Translations under genes and position numbers: made by a program
NCBI RefSeq assembly: GCF_031453615.1
Contig: NZ_JAVIZT010000001.1
Location: 3,100,001 to 3,164,000 of the forward strand
Length of the DNA: 64,000 nt
Source of the DNA: Microbacterium sp. SORGH_AS_0428
Lineage (GTDB): Bacteria > Actinomycetota > Actinomycetes > Actinomycetales > Microbacteriaceae
Reading direction: 5' to 3'
Notes under the pieces: model-generated
What the model saw: the letters and a program-made list of their open reading frames with translations, nothing else
Databases searched by the model: none
What the model was told of the DNA's origin: nothing
In this document: piece after piece, positions 35,574 to 43,719 of the stretch
How positions within the stretch are numbered: position 1 is the stretch's first letter
Layout: each line of letters opens with the position of its first letter

Positions 35574-36239
35574 ATGACGGACACCCAGATCTTCGAGCCC
35601 GACGGCCGCGCCATCCCGTTCGCGGTCGAGGGCGACGGCCCCGGCCTGGTGCTGCTGCCGGCGCAGGGCCTGAACATCGGCTACCTCGAGGCCCTCGGGC
35701 ACTCGGTCGCGCAGGAGGACTTCCGCGTCGTGCGCATCGGTACGCGTCGTCCCTCGGATGCGGCCGTGTCGCTGCACGAGCTCGCCCAGGACGTCGTTGA
35801 CGTGCTCGATCACCTCGGCATCGACCACGCCTGGGTCGGCGGACACGCTTTCGGCGGCACGGTCGCGCGCCTGGTCGCGATCGACCACCATGACCGGGTG
35901 AACGGTGTGCTGCTGCTCGGGGTCGAGGGGGCGGCCGGCTCCGACGAGCTCGACCTCTCCGACGCCCCGGAAGAGCTTCGCGATGCGGAGGTCGACGGCC
36001 TGCAGCGCGCCGCGCGTGAGGCGCTCGGCGAGCTCCCCGCGCCGGCGGCCGGCGTTCCGGTGCTCGTGGTGCAGGGCGCGGACGACCGCGTCACGCCCCC
36101 GTCGAACGGCGAGGACCTGCGCGCCTCGGCCCCCGAGCTGGTGAGTGTCGTGAACATCGACGGCGGCAAGCACCTGTTCCCGGCTACCCACACCGGGGCC
36201 GTGTCGTGGGCGATCGAGGACTACCTCGACTGGGACTGA
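35574..36239 (+). CDS. Alpha/beta hydrolase-fold protein lacking the nucleophile serine
   Basis: 221 residues with the alpha/beta hydrolase fold (VGGHAFGGTVARLVAI; acid VVQGADDRVTPP; His region DGGKHLFPATHTG). The nucleophile elbow reads GHAFG, not GHSFG: residue 92 is Ala (GCT at 35847-35849). Asp and His are kept, so the fold is intact but classical Ser-hydrolase chemistry is not possible. It may bind a ligand, act as a pseudoenzyme, or use a different mechanism. The start has GAGAGGA 7-10 nt upstream; a hairpin terminator follows. Confidence 0.85.
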   Translation: MTDTQIFEPDGRAIPFAVEGDGPGLVLLPAQGLNIGYLEALGHSVAQEDFRVVRIGTRRPSDAAVSLHELAQDVVDVLDHLGIDHAWVGGHAFGGTVARLVAIDHHDRVNGVLLLGVEGAAGSDELDLSDAPEELRDAEVDGLQRAAREALGELPAPAAGVPVLVVQGADDRVTPPSNGEDLRASAPELVSVVNIDGGKHLFPATHTGAVSWAIEDYLDWD

Positions 36240-36256
36240 TCCCGCACACCTCGATG

Positions 36257-36287
36257 AGGGCCGGTGTGTCCGCGGACGCCCGGCCCT
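36257..36287 (+). terminator. Stem-loop after the hydrolase gene
   Basis: AGGGCCGG ... CCGGCCCT, 8-bp stem with a 15-nt loop that itself contains GTCCGCGGAC, 18 nt after the stop codon; followed by TTCGTCGTT. Confidence 0.6.
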
Positions 36288-36332
36288 TCGTCGTTCCCGC
36301 CCTTCGCCGCCGAGAGCAGGGCTGTCCCACGC

Positions 36333-36401
36333 CCGAACTCCTGCAATCCGTGCGTGTGCGGCGCCGCGGTGGCAGCAGTATCCGGTTCTGCAGGAGTTCG
36401 G
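36333..36401. repeat. 13-bp perfect inverted repeat
   Basis: CCGAACTCCTGCA (36333-36345) and TGCAGGAGTTCGG (36389-36401) separated by 43 nt of GC-rich sequence between a terminator and the SDR promoter. Looks like a REP-type or mobile palindrome remnant, not an operator. Confidence 0.6.
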
Positions 36402-36422
36402 ACGATTCGGCCCCGCGACTAA

Positions 36423-36449
36423 TCGACAGATGTAGCGTAAGTATGTCGA
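36423..36449 (+). promoter_or_regulatory. Promoter and candidate operator of the SDR-tetR operon
   Basis: TGTAGCGT (extended -10, 36431-36438) is flanked by TCGACA (36423-36428) and TGTCGA (36444-36449), an inverted repeat centred on the -10 and well placed for autoregulation by the TetR protein at 37199. AAAGGAG (36449-36455) is the ribosome site. Confidence 0.45.
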
Positions 36450-36461
36450 AAGGAGTTCCAC

Positions 36462-37202
36462 ATGGGACGTGTCAGTGGAAAGGTCGCGCTGATCAGCGGA
36501 GGCGCTCGAGGCATGGGAGCCTCGCACGCACGGCTGCTCGTGCAGGAGGGCGCGCAGGTGGTCATCGGTGATCTGCTGGATGCGGAAGGCGAGTCTCTGG
36601 TCGCAGAACTCGGCGAGGCCGCACGCTACGTGCACCTGGACGTGACGAAGTACGAGGACTGGGATGCTGCCGTCGCCCTCGCCGAGAGCGCATTCGGTCG
36701 TCTCGACATCGTCGTCAACAATGCGGGTATCGCGACCTTCGGATCCATCGAGACCTACGAGCTCGCGCAGTGGGATCAGATCATCGCGATCAACCTCACC
36801 GGCGTGTTCTATGGCATCAAGGCGGCGATCGAGGCGCTCAAGCGCAGCGGCGCCGGGTCGATCATCAACGTGTCGTCGACGGCCGGCCTCCAGGGATACG
36901 AGGCGCTGCCCGGCTACAACGCGGCGAAGTTCGGCGTGCGCGGGCTCACGAAGAACGCGGCGCTCGACCTCGGGCGCTACAACATCCGGGTGAACTCCAT
37001 CCATCCCGGTGTCATCCGCACGCCCATGACCGACGGCCTCGACACGGCGCAGAACCACGTTGCGCTGCACCGCGTCGGCGAGCCCATCGAGCTGTCGAAC
37101 CTCGTGCTGTTCCTGGCGAGCGACGAGTCGAGCTTCTCGACCGGCGCCGAGTTCGTCGCCGACGGAGGAGAGACCGCGGGGCTGGCACACTACGAGGCGT
37201 GA
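36462..37202 (+). CDS. Short-chain dehydrogenase/reductase
   Basis: Classical SDR, 246 residues: TGxxxGxG variant SGGARGMGASHARLL, NNAGIA, catalytic Ser in INVSSTAGLQGY and YNAAK (Tyr/Lys pair), and the PGVIRTPM motif. Similar to 3-alpha-hydroxysteroid and glucose dehydrogenases by sequence style; substrate unknown. Strong Shine-Dalgarno AAAGGAG. The stop overlaps the GTG start of the TetR gene by 4 bp. Confidence 0.92.
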   Translation: MGRVSGKVALISGGARGMGASHARLLVQEGAQVVIGDLLDAEGESLVAELGEAARYVHLDVTKYEDWDAAVALAESAFGRLDIVVNNAGIATFGSIETYELAQWDQIIAINLTGVFYGIKAAIEALKRSGAGSIINVSSTAGLQGYEALPGYNAAKFGVRGLTKNAALDLGRYNIRVNSIHPGVIRTPMTDGLDTAQNHVALHRVGEPIELSNLVLFLASDESSFSTGAEFVADGGETAGLAHYEA

Positions 37203-37783
37203 CGATCGATCCTCGGCAAGCCCGCACCAGCGCCGCCTTGCGCGCGGCGCTGGTGCGCTTGCTCGCACACCGGTCCCTCGACGCGATCTCGGTCTCCGAG
37301 CTCTGCCGTGAGGCCGGGGTGCACCGCACCACCTTCTACAAGCACGCCAAAGACGTCGACCGATTCGCCGTCGCCACCTTCAGCGCCGATCTGGATGCGC
37401 TCGCCGCCGTCAGCCCGGCGACGGACGATCCGGTCGAGACGGCGGGGGAGTACCTGGCGGCCATGCGCCGACTGCTGGAGATGCTGGCGGAGCAGCGTCC
37501 CGTCTACCGGGCCCTGTTCGCCTCCTCCGCCCGCGGTGCGTTCCGCGCGGCGATCGGCACGCGCCTCGTCTACCGGGTGCACCTCGCTCTGGAGCATTTC
37601 GCCGCATCCGGCGTCGTCGGAGCCCCGCGTACCGCGCGGGACCAGGACGAGGCCGCGGCTTTCATCGCCGGCGCTCTGGTGGGCGTCCTCGACGTCTGGA
37701 CGCAGGAAGACGACACGGATGCGGACGCCGCCGCCTCCCGCGTGCTGCGTCTGATGCCCGGATGGTGGCCCGTCCGCGCGTGA
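37199..37783 (+). CDS. TetR family regulator
   Basis: 194 residues with helix-turn-helix SVSELCREAGVHRTTFYKHA and a helical C-terminal domain (RRLLEMLAEQRPVYRALFAS). GTG start overlapping the SDR stop (GTGA). Co-transcription with the SDR suggests control of that enzyme and feedback on the shared promoter. Confidence 0.88.
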   Translation: MTIDPRQARTSAALRAALVRLLAHRSLDAISVSELCREAGVHRTTFYKHAKDVDRFAVATFSADLDALAAVSPATDDPVETAGEYLAAMRRLLEMLAEQRPVYRALFASSARGAFRAAIGTRLVYRVHLALEHFAASGVVGAPRTARDQDEAAAFIAGALVGVLDVWTQEDDTDADAAASRVLRLMPGWWPVRA

Positions 37784-37846
37784 CCCCGGGGTGAGCCGTG
37801 CGGGCAACGGGCCGGTGCGCGGCGGACCCCGCGGCAGAATGGGCCC

Positions 37847-38695
37847 ATGGTCGCCGCATCCGGGAGCTTCGTCGACGAGGTCGCCGTCGCGCTGTACCGG
37901 CTGCCGCCCGACGCGTTCACCGCCGCCCGTGACGAGCGGGCCGCGGCGGCGGATGCGGCCGATGCCGTGCACATCAAGGCCCTGCGCAAGCCGGTCGTCG
38001 CCGCGTGGGCCGTGAATCTCCTCGTCGCCGACGGGCAGCTGGCCGAGGCGGTCGAACTGGCTGCCGCGCTCCGCGAGGCGCAGGACGATCTGGATGCGGC
38101 CGAGCTCCGCCGGCTCGGCGCGCAGCGGCAGCAGCTCGTCGCCTCTCTGGCGAACCGCGCAGCGGCCCTCGCCGCGGAGGCGGGGCACCCGCTCGCCGAC
38201 TCCGCTCGCGAGGCCGTCGCTCAGACGATCAATGCGGCCGTCATGGATGCGCGCGCCGCTGCCGCCGTCCTCACGGGTCGCCTCCGCAGGCCGCTGGGTC
38301 TCGGAGCGCTCGACGAGTTCGACGCGGCGGACGTCGTCGCGGGCTCTCCGCCCGGCGAGACGCACGAGCGCTCCGCGTCCGATCCGGACGAGCTCGCCGT
38401 GCGTCGTGCGCGCAAGGCCGCGGAGCGCGCGGCGAGGGATGCGGAGCGCACCGCGACGGCCGCCGAGCGGGAGAGGGTTGCCGCCGAGGCCGCCGAGCGG
38501 AAGGCGCGAGAGCACGCCGACCTGGTTCACGAGCGGACCGCCGAGGTGCGCGCGCAGCTCGAGCGGCTCCAGTCGGACGCGGATGCGGCGGATGCGGAGC
38601 TCGCCCGTCTCGAAGAACGGCTGCGGGAGGCCGCATCCGCCGCGAAGGCCGCCGCGAACAAGGCGGAGCGCGCCCGCGACGCGGTGCCGGACTGA
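37847..38695 (+). CDS. Ala-rich coiled-coil protein of unknown function
   Basis: 282 residues. N-terminal half is globular-like (FVDEVAVALYRLPPDAFTAA, ALRKPVVAAWAVNLLV), the second half from ~175 is an Ala/Arg/Glu coiled coil (AAERERVAAEAAERKAREHA). Homologues in actinobacteria are often mislabelled transposase; I see no transposase motif. CAGAAT (37835-37840) lies 6 nt before the ATG. 27 bp upstream of the ABC-F gene. Confidence 0.7.
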   Translation: MVAASGSFVDEVAVALYRLPPDAFTAARDERAAAADAADAVHIKALRKPVVAAWAVNLLVADGQLAEAVELAAALREAQDDLDAAELRRLGAQRQQLVASLANRAAALAAEAGHPLADSAREAVAQTINAAVMDARAAAAVLTGRLRRPLGLGALDEFDAADVVAGSPPGETHERSASDPDELAVRRARKAAERAARDAERTATAAERERVAAEAAERKAREHADLVHERTAEVRAQLERLQSDADAADAELARLEERLREAASAAKAAANKAERARDAVPD

Positions 38696-38710
38696 CGCAC
38701 GTCCGCCTGC

Positions 38711-38716
38711 GAGAAT
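38711..38716 (+). promoter_or_regulatory. -10-like element of the ABC-F gene
   Basis: GAGAAT ends 6 nt before ATG 38723. Confidence 0.45.
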
Positions 38717-38722
38717 CGAGGG

Positions 38723-40363
38723 ATGACCGCAACCCTCGTCGCCCATCAGCTCGCCGGCGGCTACGGCCACCGCACGCTCTTCGAGGGCGTCGAGCTGACG
38801 GTCGCCCCCGGTGACGTGATCGGCGTGGTCGGCGCCAACGGCGCCGGCAAGTCCACGCTGCTGCGTCTGCTGGCGGGCGTCGACCAGCCGCAGGGCGGCA
38901 GCGTCTCGCTCGCGCCCGCTGACGCCTTCGTGGGCTGGCTGCCGCAGGAGCACGAGCGCGTGGCCGGCGAGACCGTGTCGGCGTACATCGCGCGTCGCAC
39001 CGGCTGCGCCCAGGCGAGCGTGCAGATGGATGCGGCCGCCGCCGCTCTCGCCGACCCGGACGCCGTAGGAGCCGACGACGCCTACGCCACGGCTCTCGAG
39101 CGCTGGCTCGCGAGCGGCGCGGCCGACCTCGAGGAGCGCGTGCCGGCGGTGCTGGCCGACCTCGGGCTCCAGCTCGACGCCGACGCGCTCATGACCTCGC
39201 TCTCGGGTGGGCAGGCGGCGCGCGTGGGCCTTGCAGCCCTTCTGCTCAGCCGCTTCGACATCGTGCTGCTGGACGAGCCGACCAACGATCTCGACCTGGA
39301 CGGCCTCGAACGGCTCGAGACGTTCGTGCGGGGTCTGCGTGGCGGCGTGGTGCTCGTCAGTCACGACCGGGAGTTCCTCGCGCGGTGCGTCACGCGGGTG
39401 CTCGAGCTCGATCTCGCGCAGAACGCCAACCGGCTCTACGGCGGCGGCTATGACGCGTACCTCGAGGAGCGGGCGACGGTGCGTCGGCACGCGCGCGAGA
39501 AGTACGACGAGTTCGCCGACAAGAAGGCGGACCTCGTCGCCCGTGCCCGCACGCAGCGGGAGTGGTCCAGCCAGGGCGTGCGCAACGCCATGAAGAAGTC
39601 GCCCGACAACGACAAGATCAAGCGCAAGGCGTCGATGGAGTCGAGCGAGAAGCAGGCGCAGAAGGTGCGTCAGATGGAGAGCCGCATCGCGCGCCTGGAG
39701 GAGGTCGAGGAGCCGCGCAAGGAGTGGCAGCTCGAGTTCACGATCGGCTCGGCGCCGCGCTCCAGCACGGTTGTCGCGACGCTGTCGGAGGCAGAGTTCC
39801 ACCAGGGCGACTTCGTTCTTGGCCCGATCTCGCTCCAGGTCAACGCGGGTGAGCGCATCGGCATCACCGGACCCAACGGTGCCGGCAAGTCGACGCTCCT
39901 GCGAGGGCTGCTCGGTCGTCAGGCGCCGGATGCGGGGCGCGCCTCGCTCGGCGCCAACGTGCAGATCGGTGAGATCGATCAGGCCCGGGCGCTCCTGTCC
40001 GGTACCCGGCCGCTCGCCGAGGCTTTCGGTGACCTCGTGCCGGAGATGGCCGCCGCCGAGGTGCGCACGCTGCTCGCGAAGTTCGGATTGAAGGCCGACC
40101 ACGTCACGCGCGCCGTCGACGAACTCTCGCCGGGGGAGCGCACGCGAGCCGGAATGGCGCTGCTGCAGGCGCGGGGCGTGAACCTTCTGGTGCTCGACGA
40201 GCCGACGAACCATCTCGATCTGCCCGCGATCGAGCAGCTCGAGCAGGCACTCGAGTCCTACGAGGGGACGCTCCTGCTCGTGACGCATGATCGCCGCATG
40301 CTCGCCGCCGTCGACACCGACCGCAATTGGCGCGTCGAAGCCGGTCGGCTCACCGAGCTGTAG
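38723..40363 (+). CDS. ABC-F family ATPase
   Basis: 546 residues with two ABC ATPase domains and no membrane part. Domain 1: GANGAGKSTLLRLL, LSGGQAARVGLA, LLDEPTNDLD; domain 2: GPNGAGKSTLLRGL, LSPGERTRAGMA, LDEPTNHLDLPA. The inter-domain linker is long and charged (EFADKKADLVARARTQREWS, KRKASMESSEKQAQKVRQME), as in ribosome-acting ABC-F factors. Some ABC-F proteins protect ribosomes from antibiotics; which class this is cannot be decided here. Ends overlapping the convergent DHFR-like gene by 14 bp. Confidence 0.93.
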   Translation: MTATLVAHQLAGGYGHRTLFEGVELTVAPGDVIGVVGANGAGKSTLLRLLAGVDQPQGGSVSLAPADAFVGWLPQEHERVAGETVSAYIARRTGCAQASVQMDAAAAALADPDAVGADDAYATALERWLASGAADLEERVPAVLADLGLQLDADALMTSLSGGQAARVGLAALLLSRFDIVLLDEPTNDLDLDGLERLETFVRGLRGGVVLVSHDREFLARCVTRVLELDLAQNANRLYGGGYDAYLEERATVRRHAREKYDEFADKKADLVARARTQREWSSQGVRNAMKKSPDNDKIKRKASMESSEKQAQKVRQMESRIARLEEVEEPRKEWQLEFTIGSAPRSSTVVATLSEAEFHQGDFVLGPISLQVNAGERIGITGPNGAGKSTLLRGLLGRQAPDAGRASLGANVQIGEIDQARALLSGTRPLAEAFGDLVPEMAAAEVRTLLAKFGLKADHVTRAVDELSPGERTRAGMALLQARGVNLLVLDEPTNHLDLPAIEQLEQALESYEGTLLLVTHDRRMLAAVDTDRNWRVEAGRLTEL

Positions 40364-40898
40364 TACGGGGGACGTAGCGAGAGGCCACCGCACCCGAGCC
40401 GTACTCGATCCGCTCGGTGAGCCGCAGATCCAGCGGCGCAGTCAGCCCGTCGAACAGCCTCGGGCCGTGACCGGCGACACGCGGATGCACGACGAACTCG
40501 TACTCGTCGATGAGGCCGGCCGCGGCGAGGGCGGTGGGGAGCATCACGCCGCCCGTCGCGATGTCCGCATCCCGCTTGAGCTCCTTCACGGCGGTGACCA
40601 GGTCGCCGCGCACGAGCTCGGCGTTCCAGTCCACCTCCTCCAAGGTGCGCGACACGACGTACTTGCGGGCGGCGTCGATTGTGCGGCCGAACGGCTTCAT
40701 CCAGTCGGGGAGGGCCTCGGATGCGGGCGGTCGCCACGCATCCTGCATCATCTCGTACGTGACGCGACCGAACAGCAGGACGTCCGCTCGTGCGATGTAC
40801 TCCGCCGCACGCCGGTGGAGCTCCTCGTCCGGCGTCGCGGAGCGATGATCGACGCACCCGTCGAGCGTGACGTTGATCGAGTAGCGCAGCACTCCCAT
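40350..40898 (-). CDS. Dihydrofolate reductase family protein (RibD C-terminal-like)
   Basis: 182 residues of the DHFR-like/RibD-C family, typical of stand-alone actinobacterial 'dihydrofolate reductase family' proteins. Motifs: RYSINVTLDGCVDH, DVLLFGRVTYEMM and TGGVMLPTALAAAGLIDEYE near the C-terminus. Reductase with unknown substrate; not the housekeeping FolA. TACTCT (40905-40910, minus) ends 6 nt before ATG 40898. Its 3' end overlaps the ABC-F stop in a convergent arrangement. Confidence 0.9.
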   Translation of the reverse strand: MGVLRYSINVTLDGCVDHRSATPDEELHRRAAEYIARADVLLFGRVTYEMMQDAWRPPASEALPDWMKPFGRTIDAARKYVVSRTLEEVDWNAELVRGDLVTAVKELKRDADIATGGVMLPTALAAAGLIDEYEFVVHPRVAGHGPRLFDGLTAPLDLRLTERIEYGSGAVASRYVPRTTAR

Positions 40899-40904
40899 GG
40901 GGTC

Positions 40905-40910
40905 AGAGTA
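40905..40910 (-). promoter_or_regulatory. -10 element of the DHFR-like gene (leaderless)
   Basis: Minus-strand TACTCT ends 6 nt before the ATG at 40898. Confidence 0.55.
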
Positions 40911-40930
40911 GGACCGTCGGCCGCTCGCGG

Positions 40931-41275
40931 CTAGCGCCCCTGACGCTTCTTGTAGGGCTTCGGCTGCCCCTTCACGATGGGGGCGCGGCCCTTGCCTTTC
41001 GAGGCCTTGGCCTTCCCGCCTCCCGGGGTGTTCGGTCGCGCCGCTGCTGCGGGCGCGTCGGCGATGCGAGCCCGCGCCTCGTCGAGCAACAGCATGCCGG
41101 CGGGGGTGAGGCGGGTCGGGGCCTCCCGGATGACGAGGGGATGGCCGACCTCTTCCTCGAGCTTGTCGAGGGTGCTGTAGAGCGCGGGCAGCGGTACCCC
41201 CAGCGCCTGCGCGGCGCGCGGGAAGTGCAGATGCTCGGCGAGAGCGACGAACCGCACCAGGTGTTCGAGCTTCAT
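40931..41275 (-). CDS. LysR-type HTH-only protein with basic tail
   Basis: 114 residues: a single LysR-type winged helix (LEHLVRFVALAEHLHFPRAA, ALYSTLDKLEEEVGHPLVIR) and then a Lys/Gly/Pro-rich tail (GGGKAKASKGKGRAPIVKGQ) in place of the ~200-residue ligand-binding domain. The gene ends cleanly, so it is a natural short form rather than a break. GGAAGG precedes the ATG. Probably a DNA-binding protein that does not sense a ligand itself. Confidence 0.8.
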   Translation of the reverse strand: MKLEHLVRFVALAEHLHFPRAAQALGVPLPALYSTLDKLEEEVGHPLVIREAPTRLTPAGMLLLDEARARIADAPAAAARPNTPGGGKAKASKGKGRAPIVKGQPKPYKKRQGR

Positions 41276-41344
41276 AGGGGCCTTCCGATCGCCGACGATC
41301 CATTGTCGCAGCAGGTCCTCGTGTGCCGTGTCGGTGGATGCTGC

Positions 41345-41350
41345 CAGGAT
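41345..41350 (+). promoter_or_regulatory. -10-like element of the VOC gene
   Basis: CAGGAT ends 6 nt before ATG 41357. Confidence 0.45.
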
Positions 41351-41356
41351 CGACGC

Positions 41357-41761
41357 ATGCCGATCTTCGATCACCTGGGAATCACCGTCGAGGACGTGCC
41401 GAGCGCGACGGGGCAGTTCGATCCGATCATGGCCGCGCTCGGGTACACGCGGGCCGATGCCGAGACGTCTGTCTCGTGGTGGCGCGATGGTGAGACCGAA
41501 CTCATCCTCATGCCTGCGCGCGAGAGCGGTTCCGGGCCCCACATCCATGGCCGCGTCGGTTGGCAGCACCTGGCTTTCGCGGTCGATTCGCGCGACGAGG
41601 TCGAGCGTCTGCACGAGATCGCCGTCGCGGCGGGCTGGATGCCGGTGCGGGCTCCGAAGGAGTACCCGCGGTTCACCCAGCGCTACTACGCGTCGTTTCT
41701 CGAGGACGCGAACGGGATCCGCATCGAGTTCATGCACAACCCGCCCGGCGACGCCGACTAG
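41357..41761 (+). CDS. VOC (glyoxalase/bleomycin resistance-like) family protein
   Basis: 134-residue single VOC domain: FDHLGITVEDVPSATGQFDP at the start, the His metal ligand in VGWQHLAFAVDSRDEV and Glu in NGIRIEFMHNPP. Such proteins include isomerases, dioxygenases and antibiotic-binding proteins; the specific role is unknown. It ends overlapping the convergent SDR gene by 4 bp. Confidence 0.9.
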   Translation: MPIFDHLGITVEDVPSATGQFDPIMAALGYTRADAETSVSWWRDGETELILMPARESGSGPHIHGRVGWQHLAFAVDSRDEVERLHEIAVAAGWMPVRAPKEYPRFTQRYYASFLEDANGIRIEFMHNPPGDAD

Positions 41762-42702
41762 TCGGTCGGGAACACCACTCCCGTGAGCTCCTGCGACACC
41801 GTCCACACGCGTCGGGCGGCCTCGTCGTCGCGCAGCGGACGGTAGAGGCGCTGCTCGGCGGGAGCGCCGCCGACGCGGCCCGGACCCGACGGGCCGTACA
41901 GATGGCCTCCGACCGCGTCCGCAGCGGTTGCCGCCAGCAGGGCGGGGAGCGCCGCCGAGTCCGGGGTCCCGACGAAGAGCCCGCGTGCGGACATCCACCG
42001 GATCAGGCGCACGCCACGAGTGTCCGTGGCGCGTTCCAGCTCGGGACGGGCCGCCAGCAGACTCGTCGGCGCGACGCCGGGGTGTGACAGGACACTCACG
42101 ACGCCCCACCCGCGCGCGACGCTCTGTCGCTGCAGTTCGCGGGCGAAAAGCCCCAGCGCGATCTTCGACTGTCGATACGAGGTCATCGCGTCGTAGCTGT
42201 GCTCGGCGTTCAGATCGTCCCAGCGGATGCGGCCGCTAGACGCCGCCACGCTGATCTGAGACACGACGCGCGCGTGACCCTCGCGCAGGAGCGGGAGCAG
42301 CGCCGCGACCAGGGCGACATGTCCGAGGTGGTTGGTGCCCCACTGCGCTTCGAAACCGTCCGCGGTGAGCTGCCGCGAAGGTGGCGACATGAGGCCGGCG
42401 TTGTTGATCAGCAGATTCAGCGGAGTGCCGTCTCCTCGAAGCTCCTCGCCGAGCGCGGCCACCGATGCGAGCGACGCCAGATCCAGATCGTGCAGGATCA
42501 CGCGGGCGCGCGGCGCGTCGGCGCGGATGCGGTCGACGGCCGCATCCCCCTTGGTCCGATTGCGCACGGGCAGGACGATCTCGGCGCCGGCGCGAGCCAG
42601 CCGTGCGGCGATGCGCAGGCCGATGCCGTCACTGCCACCCGTCACGAGGGCGCGTCGGCCCGCGAGGTCGGGGAGTTGGAGATCAGGTGCGGTGCGGGTC
42701 AT
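41758..42702 (-). CDS. SDR family oxidoreductase (WW-oxidoreductase/protochlorophyllide-like)
   Basis: 314 residues: VTGGSDGIGLRIAARLARAG nucleotide site, NNAGLMSPP, catalytic SYRQSKIALGLFARELQRQ and SHPGVAPTSLL. The GTN(H)LGH segment after NNAG matches the subgroup related to WWOX and protochlorophyllide reductases. Start preceded by GAGGAGACCCC. Divergent from an XRE regulator across a 12-bp inverted repeat, a frequent SDR-regulator pairing. Confidence 0.92.
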   Translation of the reverse strand: MTRTAPDLQLPDLAGRRALVTGGSDGIGLRIAARLARAGAEIVLPVRNRTKGDAAVDRIRADAPRARVILHDLDLASLASVAALGEELRGDGTPLNLLINNAGLMSPPSRQLTADGFEAQWGTNHLGHVALVAALLPLLREGHARVVSQISVAASSGRIRWDDLNAEHSYDAMTSYRQSKIALGLFARELQRQSVARGWGVVSVLSHPGVAPTSLLAARPELERATDTRGVRLIRWMSARGLFVGTPDSAALPALLAATAADAVGGHLYGPSGPGRVGGAPAEQRLYRPLRDDEAARRVWTVSQELTGVVFPTD

Positions 42703-42761
42703 GGGGTCTCCTCGGTCGGGGTGATCCGAGCATCGCGCCCACCGTGCCGGTCAACCAGGAC

Positions 42762-42803
42762 CCGTCGATCCACGTCTCACGTACGCCGGGGGTGGATCGA
42801 CGG
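42762..42803. promoter_or_regulatory. 12-bp inverted repeat in the SDR/XRE divergent region
   Basis: CCGTCGATCCAC (42762-42773) and GTGGATCGACGG (42792-42803), perfect, 18-nt spacer, in the 140-bp gap between the two starts. Candidate operator for the XRE protein at 42843. Confidence 0.6.
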
Positions 42804-42842
42804 TCCGTGGCTGCGAGTCGCGCGGCACGGTAGGAAGGGCGC

Positions 42843-43679
42843 ATGGAGATCGATCGCGAGGCGCTCGCCGTCTTCCTCAGGCGGCGGCGCGAGGCCTTGC
42901 AGCCCGACGACGTGGGCCTCGTTGGCGGGAGCCGCAGACGTACCACCGGGCTCCGCCGGGAAGAGGTCGCGGCACTGTGCCACATGTCCACCGACTACTA
43001 CGCACGTCTCGAACGGGCGACGGGTCCGCATCCGTCGGCGCAGATGGTGGCGGCCATCGCGCAAGGGCTGCACCTCACGCTCGCGGAGCGCGATCATCTC
43101 TTCCTTCTGGCAGGCCACCACCCTCCCGTCGCCGGAGTCTCGGGCGAACACGTCAGCCCCGGCATGCTGCGGATCCTCGATCGCCTCACCGACACACCGG
43201 CCGAGATCGTCACGGAGCTCGGCGAGACCCTCCGCCAGACGCCGCTCGGCGTTGCCCTCACCGGAGACACGGCGTCGCTGACGGGCTCGGCGCGCAGCCT
43301 GGGCTACCGATGGTTCACCGATCCGGCCAGCCGCGAGCTCTACGATCCGGACGACCACGAGTTCCTCTCGCGATTGTGGGTCTCCGGACTGCGCGAGATC
43401 GCGACCCGCCGCGGCCAGGATTCCCGCGCATCGCAGATGGTGGCGGAACTCGCTGCGCGGAGCCCTGAGTTCCGCGACGTCTGGTCGCGGGGCGAGGTCG
43501 GGGTGCGCCCGCGGCCGACCAAGCGCTTCATGCATCGCGAGTTGGGTGCGTTGGAGCTGGAATGCCAGACGCTGCTCGACCCTTCGCAGTCGCACGCCCT
43601 CCTCGTGTACATCGCCGTGCCAGGGTCGGAGAGCGCCGAGAAGCTGCGGCTTCTGACGGTCATCGGTGCGGGGATCTGA
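42843..43679 (+). CDS. XRE family regulator with MmyB-like C-terminal domain
   Basis: 278 residues: N-terminal XRE helix-turn-helix with the typical GLRREEVAALCHMSTDYYAR segment and the MmyB-like sensory domain (FLSRLWVSGLREIATRRG, RFMHRELGALELECQTLL). This family usually neighbours and represses SDR genes; here it is divergent from the SDR at 41758. Start ATG 42843 is 6 nt after TAGGAA. Confidence 0.92.
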   Translation: MEIDREALAVFLRRRREALQPDDVGLVGGSRRRTTGLRREEVAALCHMSTDYYARLERATGPHPSAQMVAAIAQGLHLTLAERDHLFLLAGHHPPVAGVSGEHVSPGMLRILDRLTDTPAEIVTELGETLRQTPLGVALTGDTASLTGSARSLGYRWFTDPASRELYDPDDHEFLSRLWVSGLREIATRRGQDSRASQMVAELAARSPEFRDVWSRGEVGVRPRPTKRFMHRELGALELECQTLLDPSQSHALLVYIAVPGSESAEKLRLLTVIGAGI

Positions 43680-43707
43680 ATCGCGGCGCGATGTCGGAGG
43701 TCCGGCC

Positions 43708-43713
43708 TAGCGT
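43708..43713 (+). promoter_or_regulatory. -10 element of the HNH gene (leaderless)
   Basis: TAGCGT ends 6 nt before ATG 43720. Confidence 0.55.
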
Positions 43714-43719
43714 GAGGGT

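Noticed and set aside
38723..40363. Assigning the ABC-F gene as a specific antibiotic resistance determinant
   Set aside because: The signature and linker are those of the general family; substrate or antibiotic specificity cannot be read from the motifs visible here.
37190..40393. A minus-strand open frame of more than 1000 codons opposite SDR-tetR, coiled-coil and ABC-F genes
   Set aside because: Plus-strand genes here have clear conserved motifs; the antisense frame is stop-free because of GC-rich third positions and has Arg/Gly/Ala/His-rich shadow composition.
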